From NCBI RefSeq assembly GCF_000523235.1, contig NZ_CP006850.1, positions 4,216,001 through 4,280,000 on the forward strand: a stretch of DNA of 64,000 nucleotides, read 5' to 3'. The notes below the pieces were generated by a model. That model was not told where the DNA came from and did no database searches. It worked only from the letters and a program-made list of their open reading frames with translations. Numbering within the stretch: the stretch's first letter is position 1; each line of letters begins with the position of its first letter. The translations under genes and the position numbers were made by a program. Of this stretch, positions 8,560-16,556 are shown piece by piece. The stretch comes from Nocardia nova SH22a (GTDB lineage Bacteria; Actinomycetota; Actinomycetes; Mycobacteriales; Mycobacteriaceae).

Positions 8560-9707
8560 CTCTCCGCCGCCGCGAGGATGTGCACCACGCACACCGCGCC
8601 CAATCCGACCATATGCGCCAACCCGATTCGCGCGCCGGGATGGCGACGCGGTCCGGCCTCGTCGCGGATCTGCGTGGTGATCTCCGCGATCTGCGCGATG
8701 CCGGTCGGCCCGACCGGATGTCCCGATCCGATGAGACCCCCGGAGGTGTTGACCGCGATCCGACCGCCCCGCGCGAACGCCCCGGCCGCCAGCTCCGCGG
8801 CGGCCTTCCCCTCTTCGGCGAGGCCCATCGCCTCGAGGTACTGCAACTGCTCGATGCTGAAGGCGTCGTGCAGTTCCACCAGATCCAGCTGATCCGGCCG
8901 AATTCCGGCCTGAGCGTAGGCGATCGCCGTGGTCTCGCGGGTCAGCTCGGCATCGAAACTCTTGGCGCCGTAGAGCTGTTCACTGCGCTGCACCGAGGCC
9001 AGCACCCGCACACAGCGATCGCGTCGCAGACCCAGCCGGTCGATCGCGTCGTCGGAGACGACCACCACCGCGGCGCCGCCCTCGCCGATCGGACTGCACT
9101 GGAGTTTGGTGAGAATGCCGGAGATCGCGGGGCCGTCGAGCACCTCGCTGAGCGAATACGCGGTGCGGCGCTGCGCATTCGGATTCAGGGCGGCGTTCGC
9201 GAGATTCTGCACCGCGACGGCGGCGATCTGATCACGGGTGACCCCGTGGGCGTGCATGTACTCGTCGGCGAGCAGCGCGAAATGGGTGGCCGGTGCGACC
9301 CGGCTCGCGGACAGCTCCGGAATTCCGGTGTGCGCGGCCGCCAGTGCGACCCGCAGCCGTTTGTCGACGCCGACGGCCAGGGACACATCACTGATCCCGC
9401 TCGCCACATCCAGGCAGGCCAGCCGGAAGGCCGAGGACCCCGACGCGGACGCGTTCTCCACCTGGGTCATCGGCGCGCCGTTGCGTCCGAGGTGGCGCAG
9501 CATGGGGCGCGAGACCGCCATCCCGATCAACGCCGTGCCGGTGAAGGTGCTCTCCACTTGGGGCCACGGCAGCCCGGCATCGGCCAGCGCGGCGCGCACC
9601 GCGGTCAGACCCAACTGGATGTAGGGGGTGTCGCTGGGTCGCCCGAACGGGTGCAGCCCGACCCCGGCAACGTAGACCGGGCGCAGCTCCCCGAGGTGTT
9701 TTCTCAT
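8556..9707 (-). CDS. Thiolase-fold protein with Cys-to-Ser nucleophile position
   Basis: 383 residues, clearly of the SCP-x thiolase fold (PVYVAGVGLHPFGRP at the start, VELHDAFSIEQLQYLE and GGLIGSGHPVGPTG near the C-terminus). The nucleophile motif reads VENASASGSSAF, so Ser87 stands where its neighbour at 6287 has Cys (VENACASGSSAV). Normal thiolysis through a cysteinyl-acyl intermediate should therefore not be possible; a decarboxylating, hydrolytic, aldolase or structural role is conceivable. ATG at 9707 follows AGGAGG and overlaps the stop of the DUF35-like gene upstream (ATGA), implying a stoichiometric complex with it. It is the last gene of the minus-strand operon. Confidence 0.85.
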   Translation of the reverse strand: MRKHLGELRPVYVAGVGLHPFGRPSDTPYIQLGLTAVRAALADAGLPWPQVESTFTGTALIGMAVSRPMLRHLGRNGAPMTQVENASASGSSAFRLACLDVASGISDVSLAVGVDKRLRVALAAAHTGIPELSASRVAPATHFALLADEYMHAHGVTRDQIAAVAVQNLANAALNPNAQRRTAYSLSEVLDGPAISGILTKLQCSPIGEGGAAVVVVSDDAIDRLGLRRDRCVRVLASVQRSEQLYGAKSFDAELTRETTAIAYAQAGIRPDQLDLVELHDAFSIEQLQYLEAMGLAEEGKAAAELAAGAFARGGRIAVNTSGGLIGSGHPVGPTGIAQIAEITTQIRDEAGPRRHPGARIGLAHMVGLGAVCVVHILAAAES

Positions 9708-10114
9708 CGCGGACCCTCCTCGGATACGACCTCGAACCGCAACTCGCACACTGTATTTCCCGATTCCGGTACCGCCACCGTGGTAGCGCGGACGTTATCG
9801 CCGACGGCTCCGTACCCGGCACCGGCGAGGATGCCGCGGACCAGCGGTCCCTCCTCGAGCACGATCGAGGCGACCGTGAACGGAACGGCGATATCCCCGG
9901 CGGGATGACGATGGACGGTGGCACGGGCGACGATCCGGCCGCGACCGGACAGCCGCACTCGCCGCAACGCCGTCCCGTCCTCGCCGGTCAGCAACGATCC
10001 CGCCCCTTGATAAGGGAAGGATACGAAACCCGTACTGTCACGGGCGCCGTACAGAATCGGAACACCGCGCGAATCCACCTGATACAGCGCCGGTTCCGCC
10101 GAGGACATGCTCAT
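9704..10114 (-). CDS. DUF35/OB-fold protein lacking the zinc ribbon
   Basis: 136 residues. The C-terminal two thirds resemble the OB-fold of DUF35 proteins that partner thiolases and aldolases (RLSGRGRIVARATVHRHP, then VPFTVASIVLEEGPLVRGIL). The preceding segment, where such proteins have two CxxC pairs, reads FPYQGAGSLLTGEDG and contains no cysteine, so no rubredoxin-like zinc ribbon can form. The gene is coupled by ATGA overlap to the thiolase-fold gene at 8556, the usual order for a DUF35 partner. GGAAAGG precedes the ATG. It probably stabilises that partner and lines its acyl-CoA channel. Confidence 0.72.
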   Translation of the reverse strand: MSMSSAEPALYQVDSRGVPILYGARDSTGFVSFPYQGAGSLLTGEDGTALRRVRLSGRGRIVARATVHRHPAGDIAVPFTVASIVLEEGPLVRGILAGAGYGAVGDNVRATTVAVPESGNTVCELRFEVVSEEGPR

Positions 10115-10136
10115 CGGAGCACCTTTCCGCGACGAT

Positions 10137-10931
10137 TCACAGGGTCAGTGAGTAGCCGCCGTTGACCGGGATGGTCTGGCCGGTGATCCAGCCGGACGCG
10201 CCCGAGGCGAGGAACAGGGTCAGATTGGCGGCATCCGCGGGTTCACCGAACCGCCGCACGATGTAGTTCGACAGCACCCGCTTGGCGAACTCCTCGTCCT
10301 CGATCTGATCGGCGATCGCCGGAGTTCTGGTGGCGCCCAGCGCGATACAGTTCGCGGTGATGCCGTGGCGTCCGCCCAGGCGCGCCATCGCGCGAGTGAA
10401 GCCCGCGGCGCCGGCCTTGGCCCCGGAATAGATCTCCATACCGTGCGTCTCCCCCACCCTGCCCGCATCGGAGATGATGGTGACCACGCGGCCGCGCTGT
10501 GCGGAAACCATGTGCCCCACAGCGTGTCTGGTCACATTCATCACACCGTCGAGATTCACGCGCAACCACGGGTCCCAGTCCGCGGGGGTCTGCTCCCAGA
10601 ACGGAACCGGCTCGCCGGGCGCGGGTCCGGCGCCGCGATTGCCCGCGTTGTTGACCACGATGGTGACCGCGCCGAGTTCCGCCTTCGCGCGGTCGAACAT
10701 CTGCCCGACCTGCTCGAAGTCACCGACATCGGCCTGTGCGGCCAGCGCCCGCCGACCGAGAGCGGTGATGTCGGCGGCGGCCGCCGTCGCGCGGTCGCCG
10801 TCGAAATCGTTGACGACGACGTCGGCGCCGAACTGGGCCAGCCGCAACGCGATCTCCCGGCCCACGCCCTGTCCGGCCCCGGTGACCAGGGCGACCTGCC
10901 CGGACAGATCGAACAGACTCTCCGAATTCAT
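10137..10931 (-). CDS. Short-chain dehydrogenase/reductase
   Basis: 264-residue SDR. The cofactor loop TGAGQGVG is at about 17-24, NNAG at about 94-97, and the catalytic YSGAK follows a Ser in TIISDAG, completing the Ser-Tyr-Lys set. DxD-type acidic residues after the second strand (VVNDFDGD) favour NAD(H). In this operon a 3-hydroxyacyl-CoA dehydrogenase function would complete a beta-oxidation cycle. It lies 22 bases upstream of the DUF35-like gene and five bases after the acyl-CoA ligase gene stop region, within a tight ten-gene operon. Confidence 0.85.
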   Translation of the reverse strand: MNSESLFDLSGQVALVTGAGQGVGREIALRLAQFGADVVVNDFDGDRATAAAADITALGRRALAAQADVGDFEQVGQMFDRAKAELGAVTIVVNNAGNRGAGPAPGEPVPFWEQTPADWDPWLRVNLDGVMNVTRHAVGHMVSAQRGRVVTIISDAGRVGETHGMEIYSGAKAGAAGFTRAMARLGGRHGITANCIALGATRTPAIADQIEDEEFAKRVLSNYIVRRFGEPADAANLTLFLASGASGWITGQTIPVNGGYSLTL

Positions 10932-10935
10932 GCGC

Positions 10936-12462
10936 CTATCCCTTCTTCAGTTCGCGCTTGAGGATCTTGCCGACGGGATTGGTGGGTATCTCGTCGACGA
11001 AGTCGAATCGGCGGGGCCACTTGAATTTCGCGAGGCGACCGTCGCAGTGGTCGAGTAATTCCTGTGCGGTGACAGAGCAGCCCGGCCGCAACTGAACGAC
11101 GGCCACCGGTTGTTCGCCGAGTTCCTCGTGCGGTTCGCCGATGACGGCCGACAGTGCCACCGCCGGATGCATATTGAGTACGGCCTCGATCTCCGCGGGG
11201 TAGATGTTCACCCCGCCCGCGATCACCATGTCGGTGAGCCGGTCGTAGATGTAGAGGTACCCGTCCGCGTCGAGGTGACCGACGTCGCCGGTGAGGTAGT
11301 GGCCGTCCGCCAGCAGCTTGTCGGATCCGAGTCTGCCGCGACCGACGTAGCCGTCGATGATCACCGGCGTGCGGGCCGCGATCTCCCCGGTTCGGCCCGG
11401 CGGCAACTCCCGGCCCTGCTCATCGACGATCTTGATGCTCACATGCCGGAACGGCCTCCCGCTGGTCGCCGGGTGCGCGCGCAGATCCTCCGGGCGAGCG
11501 CCCGCCATCATGCCCGCCTCGGTGCAACCGTAGATCTCGTAGACGACATCGCCGAACAGATCCAGCGCCCGGCTCTTGAGTTCCGGGCCGAACGGGGCGG
11601 CGCCGCCGAGCAGGAACCGCATACTCGACAGGTCGTAGCGTCCGCTGACCTCGGCCGGTAGATTCACCACGCGCTGCAACATCGTCGGCACCGCGATCCA
11701 GTGCGTCACCCGGTTCGCCTCGATGAGAGCCAGCGCCTCCTCGGCGTCGAAGCGGCGTTGAAACACCACCGTCCCACCGGATCTCAGACAGGCGCGGGTG
11801 AAATTCGGCCCGGCGCCGTGGTGCATGGGCAGGCTGATCAGGGTGATCGTGCCCTTACCGTGCGAGGCGCCGTCGAATCCCACCGAGCGGCCGTATTCCA
11901 GCAGCACCTGCTTGTCGGGCCGGGTCTGGAAGCCGTCGATGGGGGCGCCCTTGGGCGCGCCGGTGGTGCCCGAGGTGTAGATGATCACCTGCGCGAGGTC
12001 GCGGGCCGGGCGCGGCGCCGGATCGCCGGAGGCGATCAGTTCGCCGTAGTCGCGGGTACCGGCGACACCGGGATCGTCGAGGCAGACGATCGCCGCCAGA
12101 TCCAGTGTGGCCCAAGCCTCGACGAGTGGCCGCGGGTCGGCGTCGTCGATGATCGCGGCACGCACGCCGCAGTCGCGCAGGATGTAGGTGGTCTCGGGCG
12201 GGGTGAGTTTGAAGTTGAGACCCACCGCGGTCGCCCCCAGTTTGGCGAGACCGAGGGACACCACGACCCAGTCGGCGCGGGTGTGCAGGCGGATGGCGAC
12301 GACGTCCCCGGCGCCCACGCCACTGTTCTCCAGTGCGGACGCCAGACGGTTCGAGCGCTCGTCCAACTGTTCCCAGGTCAGCGTCTGCCCGGCCTCGACA
12401 ACGCAGACCGTGCCGGGGTCGTCGGGGGCGAACGAGGTCAGTGTTGTTCGGCTGCTTGTCAT
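10936..12462 (-). CDS. Acyl-CoA ligase (AMP-dependent synthetase)
   Basis: 508-residue ANL enzyme. Motifs are IIYTSGTTGAPKGAPI at about 164-179, YEIYGCTEAG near 312-321, YLTGDVGHLDADGYLYIYDR near 384-403 and the catalytic lysine in NPVGKILKREL close to the C-terminus. An extra stretch after the P-loop (DGFQTRPDKQVLLEYGRSVG) is longer than in many ligases. The ATG at 12462 follows CAGGAG; a longer frame is not supported. It is the second ligase of the family A cluster and may act on a later acid intermediate, for example after retro-aldol cleavage and aldehyde oxidation, while the ligase at 4698 handles the starting acid. Confidence 0.88.
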   Translation of the reverse strand: MTSSRTTLTSFAPDDPGTVCVVEAGQTLTWEQLDERSNRLASALENSGVGAGDVVAIRLHTRADWVVVSLGLAKLGATAVGLNFKLTPPETTYILRDCGVRAAIIDDADPRPLVEAWATLDLAAIVCLDDPGVAGTRDYGELIASGDPAPRPARDLAQVIIYTSGTTGAPKGAPIDGFQTRPDKQVLLEYGRSVGFDGASHGKGTITLISLPMHHGAGPNFTRACLRSGGTVVFQRRFDAEEALALIEANRVTHWIAVPTMLQRVVNLPAEVSGRYDLSSMRFLLGGAAPFGPELKSRALDLFGDVVYEIYGCTEAGMMAGARPEDLRAHPATSGRPFRHVSIKIVDEQGRELPPGRTGEIAARTPVIIDGYVGRGRLGSDKLLADGHYLTGDVGHLDADGYLYIYDRLTDMVIAGGVNIYPAEIEAVLNMHPAVALSAVIGEPHEELGEQPVAVVQLRPGCSVTAQELLDHCDGRLAKFKWPRRFDFVDEIPTNPVGKILKRELKKG

Positions 12463-12476
12463 CGGGTAACTCCTGT

Positions 12477-13349
12477 TCAGCTGAGGCCGCCGCGCGAGCC
12501 GCCGCTCACCGCGACCACCTGCCCGGTGACGTAGTCCGACAGCGGGGAAGACAGCCAGAAGACGGCATCGGCGGCCTCGCGGACGGTTCCGGTTCGGCCC
12601 AGCACCGGGCCCTCGATCGGCCGGGGCGCGAAGGGATCGTCGACTTCGGTGTCCAGACCCAGTGCGGCCAGGGTCTTGTCGGGAACGCCCAGCGGGATCT
12701 CGCGCCCTCCGGTTCGTACGGTCTCCCGTGCGGATTGCGGTGCGGCGAAACGGGTCTGGATGATGCCGAAGGCCACCGCGTTGACCGTCACGTTGTACGG
12801 TCCCCACTCGATGGCGAGAGTCTTGGTGAGCCCGATCAGCCCCGCCTTGGCCGCGGCGTAGTTGGCGGCGCCCGCGGTGCCGAACGAGGCGGCGAGCGAG
12901 GAGACGTTCACGACCTTGCGCGCCGCGCCGGGCTCGGCGACGGACCGGAAATGCGGTGCGGCCGCACGCAGGATCCGGAACGGCGCCAGGACGTGGATGT
13001 CGAGCATCGCCTGGAACTGTTCGTCGCTCATGCGGTGCACGGGCGCGTCCCAGAAATACCCGGCGCCGTTGACGATGATGTCGAGTCGGCCGTGGGTGCT
13101 CAGCGTGTGGTCGATCAGCGCGTCGGGGACCGCCGGATCGACGAGATCGCCCGCGAATACCGAGGTCGCGCCGCCGATATCGGCGCGAACCTCCTCGGCG
13201 CGGTCGGCGTCCACATCGGCGACGCAGACGGTGGCGCCGTTGGCGGCGAGGGTTTCGGCGCTCGCCCGGCCGATGCCCTGGCCGCCACCGGTGACCAGAG
13301 CGACCTTGCCGCGCAACAACTCCGAGGTGAGCGTGGGGTTGATGAACAT
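12477..13349 (-). CDS. Short-chain dehydrogenase/reductase
   Basis: 290-residue SDR with cofactor loop TGGGQGIG near 21-28, an acidic CVADVDAD that favours NAD, NGAG in place of NNAG, VSSLAAS and YAAAK as catalytic elements. Before the final WLSSPLSDYVTGQVV block there is a longer loop (residues about 205-250) than in simple SDRs. Both this region and the overall pattern resemble the SDR at 31237, which suggests a shared 3-hydroxyacyl-CoA or beta-hydroxy steroid-type substrate class. It lies between ligase and enoyl-CoA hydratase genes of the operon with gaps of only 1 to 14 bases. Confidence 0.85.
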   Translation of the reverse strand: MFINPTLTSELLRGKVALVTGGGQGIGRASAETLAANGATVCVADVDADRAEEVRADIGGATSVFAGDLVDPAVPDALIDHTLSTHGRLDIIVNGAGYFWDAPVHRMSDEQFQAMLDIHVLAPFRILRAAAPHFRSVAEPGAARKVVNVSSLAASFGTAGAANYAAAKAGLIGLTKTLAIEWGPYNVTVNAVAFGIIQTRFAAPQSARETVRTGGREIPLGVPDKTLAALGLDTEVDDPFAPRPIEGPVLGRTGTVREAADAVFWLSSPLSDYVTGQVVAVSGGSRGGLS

Positions 13350-13350
13350 G

Positions 13351-14127
13351 TCAGCGTCCCTTCCAGACGGGTGGACGCTTCTCCAGGAAGGCGCGAATTC
13401 CCTCCTGGGTGTCCTCGGAGTCGATGGCCGGTTCGGCGTAGCGCTTCTGCAGTTCCCAGGCGTCGTCCTCGCGCCAGTCGTAGGCGCGGCGCACGATCTC
13501 GGTGGTCGCGCGCACCGCCAGCGGGCCGGAGGCCGCGATCCGGCGTGCGAGATCGATTGCGGTGCCGAGGACTTCGTCGGCAGCGACGACGTGGTTCACC
13601 AGCCCCCACTGCGCGAAATACGAGGCCGGGCGGTCCTCCCCGGTCAGCGCCAGTTCCATGGCGACGTGATAGGGCATCCGCTTGGGCAGGCGGAACAGCC
13701 CGCCGCCGATGGCCACCAGCGCCTTGGCGGCCTCGGGCAGGCCCATCCGGGTTTCGGTGGAGGCCACGATGAGATCGCACGCCAGGCACAGTTCGAAACC
13801 GCCCGCGAGCGCATGGCCCTCGACGGCGGCGATCAGCGGCTTGTTCGGTCGCACCGCCATCATCCCGAAACCACCGCGCCGGTCGGTACGGCCCATATCG
13901 CCCTCGGCCGCGGCCTTCAGGTCCTGGCCCGCGCAGAACGCGCTCCCCGCGCCGGTCAGAATGCCGACGCGCGCGCTGGGATCGGCCTCGAAGGCATCCA
14001 TGGCCGCCTCGAGCGCACGCGCGGTGGCACCGTCGACGGCATTGCGGCGCTCGGGCCGATTGATCGTGATCAGGGTGATGTGCTCGTCGATCCGTTCCGA
14101 CACCACCGTTTCCGTGTTCACCGACAT
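13351..14127 (-). CDS. Enoyl-CoA hydratase/isomerase (crotonase family)
   Basis: 258 residues. The oxyanion-hole stretch SAFCAGQDLK and GHALAGGFELCLACD are typical; both catalytic glutamates of hydratases are present (FEL and the GLPEAAKAL motif). It should add water to a 2-enoyl-CoA. Two starts compete: an ATG at 14169 that overlaps the previous stop (ATGA) and the ATG at 14127, which follows GTGAGGAGACC at ideal spacing; the second is chosen because the extra 14 residues are not crotonase-like. It is paired with a second hydratase gene immediately upstream; the two proteins share only family-level similarity, so they probably act at different steps. Confidence 0.87.
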   Translation of the reverse strand: MSVNTETVVSERIDEHITLITINRPERRNAVDGATARALEAAMDAFEADPSARVGILTGAGSAFCAGQDLKAAAEGDMGRTDRRGGFGMMAVRPNKPLIAAVEGHALAGGFELCLACDLIVASTETRMGLPEAAKALVAIGGGLFRLPKRMPYHVAMELALTGEDRPASYFAQWGLVNHVVAADEVLGTAIDLARRIAASGPLAVRATTEIVRRAYDWREDDAWELQKRYAEPAIDSEDTQEGIRAFLEKRPPVWKGR

Positions 14128-14165
14128 ATCGGTCTCCTCACCCGCGTCGCAATCGCCCTCGGTAT

Positions 14166-14963
14166 TCATTTGCCCTGCCAGCGCGGTGCGCGCTTCTCGG
14201 CGAAGGCGCGCGGGCCCTCCTGGGCGTCGGCGCTGGTGTAGAGCGGCCGCACCTCCTGCTGGCACATCGCCCAGATGTCGGCATTCCAGTCGGAGCCGAA
14301 ATCGTCGCTGCGCGTCATGATTCGTTTACTGGCGCGCACGGACAGCGGCGCGTTGTCGCCGATGGTCTTGGCCAGCCGCAGGGCGGTGTCCAGGACCAGA
14401 TCCGGGGCGACGATGTCGTTGACCATGCCCCAGGCGGCGGCGGTCGGGGCGTCGATCGGATCGCCGGTGAGCACCGCCTGCATGGCCAGCTTCCGCGGGA
14501 TCTGACGCGGCAGCCGCAGCAGTCCGCCGCCGATGGCCGCCAGCCCGTGCCGGACCTCGGGCAGGCCCAGGGTGGTGGTTTCGTTCATCACCGCGAGGTC
14601 GCAGGCCAGCACGATTTCGGTGCCGCCGCCGAGCGCGAAACCGTTGACTGCCGCGATCAGCGGCTTGTCGACGAAATGCTTGACCATCCCGGCGAATCCC
14701 CATTCGGGATGTGCCGGATCGTCGATGCGCCGGCCTGCGGCCAGCTCCTTCAGATCGGCGCCGGCGCAGAAGGCGCGGCCGGATCCGGTCAGCACGCCCA
14801 CGCGCAGTTGCTCGTCACCGGCCAATTCTTCGAGGGCCGCGCCGAGTGCGGCGGCCAGCGACGAGTTCACCGCGTTCATGGCGTCGGGCCGGTTGAGCGT
14901 GATCAGCGCGGTGTGGCCGACCCGCTGGAGGGTGACCTCGGATATGTTGTGCTGCTTGGGCAT
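14166..14963 (-). CDS. Enoyl-CoA hydratase/isomerase (crotonase family)
   Basis: 265 residues with RAFCAGADLKELA, FALGGGTEIVLACD and TTLGLPEVRHGLAAIGGG; both catalytic glutamates (GTE and LPE) are present, so hydratase activity is likely. The C-terminal EGPRAFAEKRAPRWQGK is a family feature. The gene starts four bases after the stop of the DUF35 gene and its own stop overlaps a possible start of the next hydratase gene, so it is embedded in the operon. Hydration by one of the two crotonases would provide the 3-hydroxyacyl-CoA that the Ltp2-like aldolase encoded just upstream could cleave. Confidence 0.87.
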   Translation of the reverse strand: MPKQHNISEVTLQRVGHTALITLNRPDAMNAVNSSLAAALGAALEELAGDEQLRVGVLTGSGRAFCAGADLKELAAGRRIDDPAHPEWGFAGMVKHFVDKPLIAAVNGFALGGGTEIVLACDLAVMNETTTLGLPEVRHGLAAIGGGLLRLPRQIPRKLAMQAVLTGDPIDAPTAAAWGMVNDIVAPDLVLDTALRLAKTIGDNAPLSVRASKRIMTRSDDFGSDWNADIWAMCQQEVRPLYTSADAQEGPRAFAEKRAPRWQGK

Positions 14964-14967
14964 CGGA

Positions 14968-15399
14968 TTACTTCTTGTCTGCGTTGTCGGGTACGAATAT
15001 CGGATAGGAGGCGCCCTCGTCCGGATGGACGAAGGCCACGGTCAGGTCGAGTCCGGCCCGCAGCTCGGCGAGCGACAGGCCCGCGAGCCGGGTATTGAGC
15101 CAGGGCCCCTCGGCGGTTTCGACGTAGGCGACGGCGAAGGGAACCTGATCGGCGAACGCGGGCAGGGGCGGGTGGTGCACCACCGACCAGGTCATCAGCC
15201 GCGCCGAGCCGGAGGCGACGTGCCGGTCGAGTTCCGTTCCCCCGCATCGGGTGCAGGTGCGCACCTCCGGCGCGAGAAAGTGCGCGCACGCCATGCACCG
15301 TCGGATCACCAGCTCGTCGCGCTCCGCTGCGGCCAGAAAGTCCTCGCTGCGGGCGTCGCCGACGACGGGCGGCCCCGAAATCTCCTGCGGCGCCCTCAT
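14968..15399 (-). CDS. DUF35 zinc-ribbon/OB-fold aldolase partner
   Basis: 143 residues. A rubredoxin-like zinc ribbon is seen as Cys35-x2-Cys38 and Cys49-x2-Cys52 (CMACAHFLAPEVRTCTRC), followed by an OB-fold (ARLMTWSVVHHPPLP, then VPFAVAYVETAEGPWLNTRL). Proteins of this type bind Ltp2-like aldolases or thiolases and are needed for their activity. ATG at 15399 overlaps the aldolase stop (ATGA), matching the tight coupling seen for steroid side-chain aldolase pairs; the longer upstream frame is not family-like. Unlike the DUF35-like protein at 9704, this one keeps all four zinc ligands. Confidence 0.88.
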   Translation of the reverse strand: MRAPQEISGPPVVGDARSEDFLAAAERDELVIRRCMACAHFLAPEVRTCTRCGGTELDRHVASGSARLMTWSVVHHPPLPAFADQVPFAVAYVETAEGPWLNTRLAGLSLAELRAGLDLTVAFVHPDEGASYPIFVPDNADKK

Positions 15400-16553
15400 C
15401 GCGGACTCAGCACGAGAGTCGAATGATGTTCCAGCACACCGCCGTTGCCACTGACCATGATCACATCCCGATTCCCGGCCTGGCGCTGTCCGCCCTGGCC
15501 GCGTGCTTGTATGACGGCTTCGGTCAGCGGCGTCATGCCCCACAGGTAGTACGAGGACAGCTGACCGCCGCCGGTGTTGACCGGCAGGCTGCCGCCGGGG
15601 CCGGTGCGGCCGTCGCAGACGAATCGGCCGCCCTCGCCCTTCGCGCAGAATCCGTAGTCCTCGAGGGTGACCAGGACGGTGAAGGTGTAGCAGTCGTAGA
15701 GCTGGAGCATGTCCACGTCGTCCACGGTCACTCCCGCCATCCGCAACGCGGTCGGGCCGGAAATGGCTGCGCCCGTGCGTAATCCGAAGTCGCTGCCGCG
15801 TTCCATGAGCTGACCGCCGTGGCCCTGACCCCAGCCGAGGATGTGGACCGGCGGCTGTGCGAGGTCACGAGCCCGCCGCGCCGAGGTGACGATCACGGCC
15901 GCTCCGCCGTTGGACACCAGGCAGCAGTCGAGCAGATGCAGCGGCTCGGCGATCCAGCGTGAATTCTGGTGATCTTCCAGCGTGATCGGCGTCCGCATCT
16001 GCGCCAGCGGATTCGATGCCGCCCAGCCCCGCTGTGCGACCGCGATGGCTCCGAGCTGTGCGCTGGTGGTGCCGTAGGTTTCCATATGCCGCCGGGTGGC
16101 GAGCGCGTATTTGGCGTTGGCGTTGGTCAGCCCGCTCGCCATCTGGTAGGAGGCGAAACCGGTCGGCGCTTTACGCACGCCACCGGAATAGGCCGCACCC
16201 GCACTGGCTTTCGGCCGCAGCGGCGCATCGGCGAAGACACAGGCCACCGCCTCGGCGGCGCCCGCGGCCACAGTAGCGGCAGCGTAGGACACCATCGCAC
16301 CGGCGGTGGCTCCGTAGGCGTTCATCTCGGTCAGCAGCCGCAGATCGCGCAGACCCAGCACATTCGCGAGCGTGAGACCGACATCGCGCCGCAATCCCCC
16401 GCTGACCAGCAGTCCGTCCAGCTGCGACAGTGCCAGTCCCGCATCGGCGGCGGCGCGCCGCACCGCATCGGCCGCGAAGTCGGTGGCACTGCGCCCGTAT
16501 ACCTTGCCGACCTCGGTGATGCCGAGTCCGGCGATGGCTGTCGTGGCCCGCAT
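15396..16553 (-). CDS. Ltp2-like retro-aldolase of the thiolase superfamily
   Basis: 385 residues with a thiolase fold but not a thiolase active site. The nucleophile loop reads EMNAYGATAGAM, with no Cys. Where thiolases have HDCF this protein has QLYDCYTF (Tyr286), and where they have GHPxGATG it has GGGQLSSYYLWGM (Tyr335/336). Paired tyrosines at these places are characteristic of Ltp2-type aldolases, which split beta-hydroxyacyl-CoAs in steroid side chains into a ketone and propionyl- or acetyl-CoA. The adjacent, overlapping DUF35 gene fits the Ltp2-ChsH2(DUF35) complex. It begins three bases after the aldehyde dehydrogenase stop. The likely substrate is a branched 3-hydroxyacyl-CoA that cannot undergo ordinary thiolysis. 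Confidence 0.82.
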   Translation of the reverse strand: MRATTAIAGLGITEVGKVYGRSATDFAADAVRRAAADAGLALSQLDGLLVSGGLRRDVGLTLANVLGLRDLRLLTEMNAYGATAGAMVSYAAATVAAGAAEAVACVFADAPLRPKASAGAAYSGGVRKAPTGFASYQMASGLTNANAKYALATRRHMETYGTTSAQLGAIAVAQRGWAASNPLAQMRTPITLEDHQNSRWIAEPLHLLDCCLVSNGGAAVIVTSARRARDLAQPPVHILGWGQGHGGQLMERGSDFGLRTGAAISGPTALRMAGVTVDDVDMLQLYDCYTFTVLVTLEDYGFCAKGEGGRFVCDGRTGPGGSLPVNTGGGQLSSYYLWGMTPLTEAVIQARGQGGQRQAGNRDVIMVSGNGGVLEHHSTLVLSPR

Positions 16554-16556
16554 CGT

